The position numbers and the translations under genes are program-made. A stretch of DNA of 64,000 bases from Bradyrhizobium cajani. Lineage in GTDB: Bacteria > Pseudomonadota > Alphaproteobacteria > Rhizobiales > Xanthobacteraceae. The stretch lies in contig NZ_WQNE01000007.1 of NCBI RefSeq assembly GCF_009759665.1, positions 232,227 to 296,226 of the forward strand. Direction: 5' to 3'. Of the stretch, positions 35,901 through 42,533 are shown piece after piece. The stretch's first letter is position 1. The number at the start of each line of letters is the position of its first letter. The notes beneath the pieces are model-generated. The model was not told the DNA's origin. It made no database searches and saw nothing but the letters and a program-made list of their open reading frames with translations.

Positions 35901-38900
35901 ATCATCCTGCGAATGAAGTGCAACCTGACGACGATCCAGCTCCGTCTCGAGCGTCTCGATGCGAGCCGCGAGGCGATCGCGCTCTCGCTTCCAGGCTGGA
36001 GACCCTCCGAGAGACAGGTTGTGCAAAGCCTGGACCTGCGAACGGATTGCGCCGACGATCGGCTCACGGTCGCGATGGGCATCGATGATCATGACGAAGC
36101 GATCCGTCAGGCGTTCCTTATCCAGGCGCTTGCGGACCACCTCGAGAGCGGCTTGTTTCTGGCAGATCACGAGGAGCGATTTTCCCGTGCCGATGGCGTC
36201 CGCCACCATGTTGACGATGGTCTGGCTCTTGCCGGTTCCGGGAGGGCCTTCTATCACTAGTCCCGGAGCCTGACGTGCTTCGAGGACGGCCGCTTCCTGC
36301 GAGGGATCACTATCTGCAGTAAAATACCGGTCGGCCTCTTTTACCGGAGGGGATGCCGAAGCCGCCGCCTGCTGTTCGTTCAGCCGCAGGGCGGCCTCGA
36401 GTGCCGTGGCCGTCGGCGGCAAGCCCCGGAGGGTCTCGAGATCCTTCATCACCGCCTGGCCCATGAAGGCCAGATGGAACAGCACGGCTGCTGGCACCAA
36501 CTGCCGCTCTTGCGCGCCGACTTCGACATCCTTTCCGGGAAGCGCAATCAATTCGTTGCCGATAGGCTTGGCCAATCGGCTGAAGGCGTCCATCACTGCC
36601 TGGACGGACAAGCTTGCATGGGTCAGGAGCTCATTGGCCGCTTCCTGCCAACGTCTCGCCTCGGGAATGCCGACCATTCCTTCGAGGGCGGGATTGACGA
36701 GAACATGCTCGATCTCGGTATCGGGATTTCTCTCGCGCCCATAACCTAAAGAGACATGACCGCGGTTTCCGACCTCTGGATTGACGCGCACCGGCCAAAG
36801 CAGGACGGGCGCAATCCGGGGTCTCGCGTTCGGCCGATGATCGCGCATGATCAGGAACGGAAATCCCATGAACAGGCCATCGATGCCGGTATCGCGCCTG
36901 TAGAGCAATGCATGGGAGTGCAAGGAGCGCAACCTTCGCTCAAGCCCGTCGTCATCGGCGAAAGCCGCCGGATCGACGTTCACGGTCCGGTTCGTACGAC
37001 CAAGCAGTTGGTCGAGAATCTCAGCTGCCGGCACTCTGGATGTATCGAGCTCGCTGAGGTCGATCCTGGCCGATTTGCCAATCAGCATGCGCGTCAGCGG
37101 TCCGCGCAACACGCCACCTGAAATCCGCTTGGCGAAGAAGTCCAAGATCGTCGACACATAGCCTTGCTTCGGAAGCGCTCTCCACGTCTCGGCGGGCACA
37201 CAAAGCAGGGCGAGCGCGCGCCCTAAGGGCATCCGTCTGTCCAGGCGAAACTGGTCCGCCCACTCGTCGACCTCCTTGATGCCGCATCTGGCGAAGTTTT
37301 GAATGCGCTCGTCGATCGCCTGGTAGATCTCGCGACGTGGGCGGCCGAGGAGCGTTGCCGCCTCCTCTGTTGAAAAGTTGCCGAGCCCGGCCGTCGACGC
37401 TTCCTTTTCTGCTTCTTCGATGACCTCGGCGACCGAGCGGAACTGGTTCGAGGTCGCGCTGAGCAGGATGACGAGGTCTTCTTCCGCCGAAATGCGGCGC
37501 TCAGAGAGCGCTGCTACGCCGGCATGGTCGGTATCGGGGAAAAATTTTCGCCGTTCTTCCCAGAGTGCGGCCAGGCGCGCCATAGAGGTCGACAGCAGGT
37601 GAACGCGCAGAGCATCCTCATCGACCGCGATTTCGAGTTGATCCAGTCGTTTACGAACCGTGTCCGAGCGGACCTTCAGGCGCCAGAGCCAATCGTCCGG
37701 ATCAATCTTCCGCAGCAGGTCGGGTGCAGGACCTGTGATCAGACTGTAACCGTCGCTCGGGTGGTCGAGCAGCCAACCGGGTGTGACAATATTGCCTCTG
37801 ACGATCAGAGGCATCGACGGATTGAGGGTTTTAAGGGAGATGGAAAGCTTCAAATCCTCCTGAAGGTCCTCAGTCCGGAGAATTTGCCGAAGACCTGCCG
37901 CAACAGCCGCTTCGAAGCCGGCCTCCGAAGTCCAGCTTGCAACGGCGCCTCTGAGGACAAGCGCCTTGGCTTGGTCCCAGTTCGCAGCTTCCGCCGCTGC
38001 CAATGCGAACATGTTTGCAGATCGATATTCTTTGCCGCCCAGCGAAATCGAGCTTCCGCCCTCTGTGTCGGCCGCGGTATCGGGCGCTGGCGCTGATACG
38101 CTTTGTCCGCGCAGCCACGCCTGAACTTCCTTCCACTGCCAACGCTGACGCCTGTCACGCGCCAACAGGCCACGCAGCAACGTGTTGATCCGCTCATCCA
38201 GACTTTCGGGGAGGTGTACGCCGTTGGTGAGAATGTGGATCAGAAAGGCCTGCTCGTTGATGCCTGCGAAGCAGGCGCCTTGGGTGATCTTCTCCAACAA
38301 GATCATCCCCATGCTCCACCAGTCGGAAGCCGGCGCGACGCCGCCGGCGATCGCCTCGGGCGCCATATAGCGAGTGGTTTCAAGCGGAGACACGATATCG
38401 AGGTCGAATTCGGAGAGCCGTGCCGAGCCGAAGCCCCCGACGACGAGGTCAAGTGGCTCTTTTGACCGCACGAAGACCACGGACGGCCGCAGATCCCTAT
38501 GTCGCAATCCGGCTTCGGTGAGAGCGTGAACGGCCTTGGCGAGCTCGCCGACCAATGTTGCAAGAGACGCCGGATCACCTGGATCGACGGCAAAATCCGC
38601 CAGAGTGCCCCCCTTGAATTCCTCCGCGACCTCGTAGGCGCGGTCTTGCCAGCGACCGGTTGCGAAGAATTCCGGGACGTGATCTCGAGGAAGCTTTAAA
38701 AGCAAATCGTAGATCGCTTGGTCCGGTTCCGAGCCTATGGCGTAAAGCGTGAGTATTCCTCGCTGTCCGTCTGAGGCGCGCGTGGCGACGAAGCGCTCGC
38801 GAACTGCGCTGGACGAGGCGATTCGATCCTGCAGATGCCAACCGTCCACGATCGTTTCGTGGCCGGGGGCCGGCGCGGGCTGTGGTGTCGGAGTGGGCTC

Positions 38901-39176
38901 GGTCGGTGAGGGCGCCTCGCCCCCTTCGATGATCGGCTCGCCGCATAGGCTGCAGATCAGGTCGCCAGGAGAGCCTTGATGACCGTGTCGGCAGGTCGGG
39001 GTACTGGGAAGAGGAATTACAGCTGGATTTGGCCTTGGTCTCGCCGATCCAGCCGGCGTTATATCGATCGCCGACAGGTCCCAGCCGCAGGTTTGGCCGT
39101 TCAACGTGCCTTCACAAAAGATCTCGCTGACAGGGCGTTCGGTATTGCAGTTCGGACAAAGTCTGATCATCAGCAA
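32898..39176 (-). CDS. Giant zinc-finger/pseudokinase/SF1-helicase/nuclease fusion
   Basis: 2092 aa. (1) Two zinc-finger-like modules, about 7-33 (C7, C10, C21, C30) and 62-78. (2) A protein-kinase fold, about 108-350, with HRDLRP (226-231), MAPEAIAGG and DWWSMGMIL. The VAIK lysine is not evident and DFG is GGFG (248-250), so a pseudokinase is likely. (3) An SF1 helicase core: Walker A GPPGTGKSQT near 975, Walker B/DEAS box near 1638 (VIFDEASQMP), DEKQMPP, NVENVQGDERD near 1865 and NVAVTRAREK near 1910, as in COG1112/DUF4011-type enzymes. (4) A C-terminal Vsr/MTES_1575-like nuclease (SLDFAV...GVECDAPRHH). Architecture recalls Mokosh-like defence proteins, but the partner genes differ. It starts 4 bases after the radical SAM stop. 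Confidence 0.85.
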   Translation of the reverse strand: MLMIRLCPNCNTERPVSEIFCEGTLNGQTCGWDLSAIDITPAGSARPRPNPAVIPLPSTPTCRHGHQGSPGDLICSLCGEPIIEGGEAPSPTEPTPTPQPAPAPGHETIVDGWHLQDRIASSSAVRERFVATRASDGQRGILTLYAIGSEPDQAIYDLLLKLPRDHVPEFFATGRWQDRAYEVAEEFKGGTLADFAVDPGDPASLATLVGELAKAVHALTEAGLRHRDLRPSVVFVRSKEPLDLVVGGFGSARLSEFDLDIVSPLETTRYMAPEAIAGGVAPASDWWSMGMILLEKITQGACFAGINEQAFLIHILTNGVHLPESLDERINTLLRGLLARDRRQRWQWKEVQAWLRGQSVSAPAPDTAADTEGGSSISLGGKEYRSANMFALAAAEAANWDQAKALVLRGAVASWTSEAGFEAAVAAGLRQILRTEDLQEDLKLSISLKTLNPSMPLIVRGNIVTPGWLLDHPSDGYSLITGPAPDLLRKIDPDDWLWRLKVRSDTVRKRLDQLEIAVDEDALRVHLLSTSMARLAALWEERRKFFPDTDHAGVAALSERRISAEEDLVILLSATSNQFRSVAEVIEEAEKEASTAGLGNFSTEEAATLLGRPRREIYQAIDERIQNFARCGIKEVDEWADQFRLDRRMPLGRALALLCVPAETWRALPKQGYVSTILDFFAKRISGGVLRGPLTRMLIGKSARIDLSELDTSRVPAAEILDQLLGRTNRTVNVDPAAFADDDGLERRLRSLHSHALLYRRDTGIDGLFMGFPFLIMRDHRPNARPRIAPVLLWPVRVNPEVGNRGHVSLGYGRERNPDTEIEHVLVNPALEGMVGIPEARRWQEAANELLTHASLSVQAVMDAFSRLAKPIGNELIALPGKDVEVGAQERQLVPAAVLFHLAFMGQAVMKDLETLRGLPPTATALEAALRLNEQQAAASASPPVKEADRYFTADSDPSQEAAVLEARQAPGLVIEGPPGTGKSQTIVNMVADAIGTGKSLLVICQKQAALEVVRKRLDKERLTDRFVMIIDAHRDREPIVGAIRSQVQALHNLSLGGSPAWKRERDRLAARIETLETELDRRQVALHSQDDRTGLSYRALLGELLEIEEGSPKPIDAPEIRPLLADLHPADVARIEENCGPLAKFWLPSKFEDNPLSALKPFNPDRGTAAALALHLQAFLQADARREQTDDETADCLKISDAAEFRSWLAEAAELRSISNSVCANLARLRPLFRNVEDGTSEAARILEGLSAMKEIFSSLDGPSYKPNFCSKLIAFNEEELCSAGELAGQVRLPASALQWLNPLHWLRTRRVRQLLASLELPQDNDAISSLYYAVELELAIRQPRHELEQYFTVLFGRAPNLDLSPGKLADFAERLGSFLNGLAVHNLLIDRCPDRLELERALSAGTSEELGTFFEGAELALRRHDTREESRAALDRLRTYFDELWLGSRRSAIENGRSNAGAIDQIVQALPMLSSYQEYRLRSSRLDDKERAIFATLRSRESELLDLAFEDLDSCIRATIGREARLAWKADMEGANPDVLFDADQLGAKVKSLAESDAQIRQYNRDLLVQGIDAAKVRPTSEWDAITRLRGPRALRLREFIDRGAPLGLFALRPVWLMTPDVASRVLQPRAGLFDTVIFDEASQMPVEYALPSLFRSRLVVVSGDEKQMPPTSFFASKVENDEAAIFDGEEPEEGASEEEREAFAETWNRREIKDCPDLLQLARSVLRTRTLQVHYRSKYRELISFSNASFYANSLSVPVRHPVETIRRLKPIEVVRSDGTYKAQTNQKEASDVVQYLSELWEDSSPPSVGVVTFNRKQADAIEDALEDRAENDAAFREALMRERERIEHGEDMGFFVKNVENVQGDERDIIVFSTTFGRNEHSVFRKSFGALGHAGGERRLNVAVTRAREKVVIVTSMPISEISDLLTRRSGPRVPRDYLQGYLEYARTVSDGLADSGKTLLDRMVTEPRPHHEAGRHEDDGFTRSVEAFLEANGYKPSRARDGGAFSLDFAVTDPRTGLYAIGVECDAPRHHLLQRARAREIWRPNVLGRAVPYVHRVSSYAWTHAGEAERLRLKNAVEHALRGGGLQ

Positions 39177-39180
39177 AATT

Positions 39181-39831
39181 CTAAATAGAGGAGAAACGTG
39201 TATCTTCCGAAATTCTCAGCGTCGATCCGCCGCTTTCGAGCATATTTCGCAGGCGGCGGAAGTCGCCGCGAGCCGGAATGCCCGCAAGCCAGACGTCGCC
39301 ATTATCGTCGAACATGACGTCGAAGGTGCGGTCTTTATCGTCGATCGGCCGGTCGAAACTCGCGAACCGAGCACGGCCCAGGGCCGTGATGAGGTGCAGC
39401 TCCTGATTGTCGCTGCCACGAAGCGCGAGGGTTTGCTTTTCATCGATATCGAACGGTCCGGAAACGACCGCGTCGATCAGAGATGGCGATGTGGCTAGCG
39501 CTTCAGAGATCGCAGTCAACGGGTAGCCGGTAAAGACCAGGATGTCCGCCTTCGTTCGAGTTCTAAGCCGCGCCAAAAGATCGAACAAAGCCTCGCGCTG
39601 ATCGAAGGGCTCGCCACCCGAAATCGTGATCCCGTCGGCGGTCGAAAGCCACGGCGAGACTGCCTCGACGACTTCCTCTACGGTCGTCGTTCCTCGTCCG
39701 TGCGCCCAGGTGTCCATGGAGATGCATCCTGGACAGCGGATCGAACAGCCTTGAAGCCAGATCCCGATCCTTCGTCCCGGCCCCAACGTTGTGACCGGAA
39801 AATGGATGCGCGACAGATTGACCATCTTCAT
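39181..39831 (-). CDS. Radical SAM protein, NrdG/PflA-activase-like
   Basis: 216 aa. CxxxCxxC iron-sulfur motif in QGCSIRCPGCI (C29, C33, C36), the SAM-binding GGEPF (ITISGGEPFDQ, about 69-79), and the short activase length. These enzymes bind a [4Fe-4S] cluster, cleave SAM and abstract hydrogen, often making a glycyl radical on a partner; no glycyl-radical enzyme is in the window. Its ATG overlaps the AAA+ stop (ATGA), and its own stop is 4 bases before the giant helicase start, so it belongs to that operon. Its target is unknown. It could modify a phage product, a nucleotide or one of its operon partners. Confidence 0.85.
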   Translation of the reverse strand: MKMVNLSRIHFPVTTLGPGRRIGIWLQGCSIRCPGCISMDTWAHGRGTTTVEEVVEAVSPWLSTADGITISGGEPFDQREALFDLLARLRTRTKADILVFTGYPLTAISEALATSPSLIDAVVSGPFDIDEKQTLALRGSDNQELHLITALGRARFASFDRPIDDKDRTFDVMFDDNGDVWLAGIPARGDFRRLRNMLESGGSTLRISEDTRFSSI

Positions 39832-41657
39832 GGGAACTGCTCGCTCACGAGATCGATCGTGGTCGATGGCCCAGGGCGAATCTCTTCAATCCTGTATCTG
39901 TGCCCGGCTTCCGCTCCGCGATCGAAGAGACTGCGCGACAGTGGGTTGATAAGGTGAAATTCAACCTGATTGCGGATGCCGCGGCCGCCGTTTGAAAGAT
40001 CAGAAAGGCACAGGCCGCGAAGGACCTCCCGGGCAGCTCCGGTCAACGTCACGTCATAACCCCGCGAGCTGACGTCCTTGAGCAGATTGTCGACCATCTG
40101 ATCGAAAATCTCGTTTGCGACCTCGGTCCGGATGAAGTCGAAAACGATGACGTTCTCTCCGATCCGGTTCAATATCTCGGGCCGGTTGAGGACCTGTTTG
40201 AAGTGCTTTTCGATCTCGCTTCGGACCTTTCTCCGCACGGCTTCGAAGGTCTCTTCGGGTGTGACGTTGGCAATTCTCTCACCAGATGGCCCGGGTACGT
40301 AGATGCCCAAGTTCGAGGTGAAAACAATGAACGCTTCGGAGAAATAGACGCGATCCCCTCGTCCCGAGGTGAGGACGCCGTCGTCAAGGACCTGCAGGAA
40401 TTTGTCGAGAATCCTCGGATGCGCCTTCTCGATCTCATCGAACAGGACGACGCTGAACGGCTTTTCACGGATCGCATTCGTGAGCTCGCCTCCGACGTCA
40501 TACCCGATATAGCCGGGCGGTGCCCCGATCAGCCGCTGGTCCGAATGCTCGGCACTGAACTCCGACATGTCGAAGCGGATATACGCAGATTCATCGCCGA
40601 AGAGCAGACTGGTGATGGTCTTGGCGAGTTCCGTCTTGCCAACACCGGTCGGCCCGGCAAGAAACACGACACCTCTTGGCCGGCCGCCGCGCGGCGATTG
40701 TCCGATCCCCGTCACCGCGCGCTTGACGATATCGAGCATATGCGTGACTGCGTGGGACTGTCCCTTGACGCGGCGTCTGACGAATTCTTCACCCGAGATG
40801 ATCTTGTCTCGACTGATCTTGCGCCAGGGATCCTCAGTCACGCCCACCTTGAAACGCCGCACGGCATCCCCGATCCGATCGACCTGCACACCTTCACTGC
40901 GGGCGAGTTGCGCGACCGCGCTGACGTCGAGCAACAGAAGGCCTTCAGTCTCGTCCACGAATCCTTGAGTACACTTTTCTAGCTCAGATTGGTCCGCGTT
41001 CTGTGCGCCGGGCAGACTTCGGACAAGGGAGCGGATCATGCTCCTTCTCGAAAGATGATCCGGTCGCCCGATGGGCACGTGTCTGATCTTCGGGTTTCCG
41101 ATCAGGAACCAATCGGGCAGGTCACCCTCCTTGTCGACAATCCAAACGACCGTATTGAAGAAGGGCAGCCGCTTATCGCCCGCCGGACGCGGCCGCGCCG
41201 CATGAGACAGGATCAGCGCCCGGGCGAAAAGCTGGTGCTCGGCAGGTGATAAAGCCTCGTTTCGAGCGATCAGTCTTGAGGCAAAGTCGACGATAAGGGC
41301 GGAGGGCTGGCCTTCAGCCATGACGTGCCGTTCGAGCGTCGTCGATAACAGATCGATTCCGCCCGCTGCTGTGCCAGCGGTCGGCACTAGACCCAGTTGA
41401 GTGAGGTAGCTTCCGTCGGCCGGCTCAATGTCCCGAAATCCGTTCAGAAGATCGAACCATGCGATCCGCCCATAACCAGCTGCCTTTAAAATGTCCGGCA
41501 GAACCCTCGATAACGGCGCTGCGGTCACCTCACCCGGACCGACCTCGTGGATCTGAAGGTCCCGCGTATTGCCGGAGAGCACGAATTGGCTGCGCAGAGG
41601 CAAAAAGCGCATCAAATCGCGGAGCCATCTGGCTCTTTCCACCGAACTGTCCTGCAC
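39828..41657 (-). CDS. ClpA/ClpB-type AAA+ ATPase, first gene of the helicase operon
   Basis: 609 aa from GTG 41657, chosen because AAGGGGG lies 7 bases upstream; an in-frame ATG at 41738 has no ribosome site. The C-terminal half is a ClpB-like AAA_2 module: Walker A GPTGVGKTELAK (about 334), the pore-loop region with PPGYIGYD, Walker B VVLFDEIEKAHP, sensor FTSNLG, and NRIGENVIVFDF. The N-terminal half (LPLRSQFVLSGNTRDLQIHE, IAWFDLLNGF, WIVDKEGDLPDWF) looks like a degenerate first AAA domain without a clear Walker A. No ClpP-binding loop or ClpB coiled coil is visible. It probably remodels or loads operon partners. Confidence 0.85.
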   Translation of the reverse strand: MQDSSVERARWLRDLMRFLPLRSQFVLSGNTRDLQIHEVGPGEVTAAPLSRVLPDILKAAGYGRIAWFDLLNGFRDIEPADGSYLTQLGLVPTAGTAAGGIDLLSTTLERHVMAEGQPSALIVDFASRLIARNEALSPAEHQLFARALILSHAARPRPAGDKRLPFFNTVVWIVDKEGDLPDWFLIGNPKIRHVPIGRPDHLSRRSMIRSLVRSLPGAQNADQSELEKCTQGFVDETEGLLLLDVSAVAQLARSEGVQVDRIGDAVRRFKVGVTEDPWRKISRDKIISGEEFVRRRVKGQSHAVTHMLDIVKRAVTGIGQSPRGGRPRGVVFLAGPTGVGKTELAKTITSLLFGDESAYIRFDMSEFSAEHSDQRLIGAPPGYIGYDVGGELTNAIREKPFSVVLFDEIEKAHPRILDKFLQVLDDGVLTSGRGDRVYFSEAFIVFTSNLGIYVPGPSGERIANVTPEETFEAVRRKVRSEIEKHFKQVLNRPEILNRIGENVIVFDFIRTEVANEIFDQMVDNLLKDVSSRGYDVTLTGAAREVLRGLCLSDLSNGGRGIRNQVEFHLINPLSRSLFDRGAEAGHRYRIEEIRPGPSTTIDLVSEQFP

Positions 41658-41700
41658 CGAGAAGCCCCCTTGTACGCGTATGAGGCGACTATAAGCTATC

Positions 41701-42276
41701 CTACTCGCCGATTTCGAGGGTATTTCCCAAGAATCCATAGGAAATGGGATAAGGCGAAAGGAACGAGAGGGACGGTTCGATCGAGGTCGAATGGGACATC
41801 CGGCGCATCAGGCGGACGTGACGAGCGCGCCGCGCGTTCAGAAGCAGGTCGCCTTCGTGGAAGCTCCACTCCCAACCAGGGAACTTCGGTCGCGGATTTG
41901 GTGGTCGCGGATTGGGTCCATCGGTCGCCCGCCGAGCCGCATCGAACAGCTGTTGGGCTTCCACTTTTCGCGATCGGCAGGCCCTTTCGATAACTAAGTG
42001 CTTCTTGGTCCGATTTTTTCCTTCCTCATCGATTGCGGGATTTGTGCTCGGTCCCAGGTCCTGCCGAAACGCGCGGTCGTGGCCCCTGCTGGCAGTTCCC
42101 AATCGACCGCGAATGAGAATTGTATTGCCGAATTCTGGGAGCTCAGCGCGGTCACAAATCAGTCGAGACCAAGGACGTGTGCATCGGCACCCTGGAGACG
42201 CCGGCGGATCTAGGATGAATCTGCTTCGTCGCGCCAAAAGCTCCGACTTCGCGTGACCGCAAGGGCCCAGCACCAT
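41701..42276 (-). CDS. Uncertain ORF upstream of the AAA+ gene
   Basis: A 191-aa frame that ends just inside the 5' region of the AAA+ gene. Composition is uneven; the middle (ERACRSRKVEAQQLFDAARR, GPNPRPPNPRPKFPGWEWSF) is more protein-like. No motif. It could be a small leading gene or just the untranslated promoter region of the operon. Confidence 0.2.
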   Translation of the reverse strand: MVLGPCGHAKSELLARRSRFILDPPASPGCRCTRPWSRLICDRAELPEFGNTILIRGRLGTASRGHDRAFRQDLGPSTNPAIDEEGKNRTKKHLVIERACRSRKVEAQQLFDAARRATDGPNPRPPNPRPKFPGWEWSFHEGDLLLNARRARHVRLMRRMSHSTSIEPSLSFLSPYPISYGFLGNTLEIGE

Positions 42277-42533
42277 GAGCCGTGACGCATTCGTTTCCGA
42301 TCAAATGACTGCCCCGTTCAACGGAACGCAATACCTATATCTGCATCGGGGCAAACCGATGAGGCCGAGCACGACTACTGGTTCGCAGGCAATGAGCAGT
42401 CACAACAGGCAAGCGGCGCCTGCTGATCAGGAGGGACATGGTCAGGTTGCACTTCTTTGTGGCGCCTCGCGTTCAGGGAACTTGGAGCGAACTGCCGATA
42501 ACTAGGCTTGTAGCAACGGGCGAGTTCGACATT
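42277..42533. other. Short gap, no gene seen
   Basis: Only short frames; no hairpin with T run found at the end of the TrlF-type gene. Confidence 0.25.

Noticed and set aside
40203..40982. 259-aa open frame on the plus strand
   Set aside because: Lies opposite the AAA+ module with intact Walker motifs; composition typical of an antisense frame.
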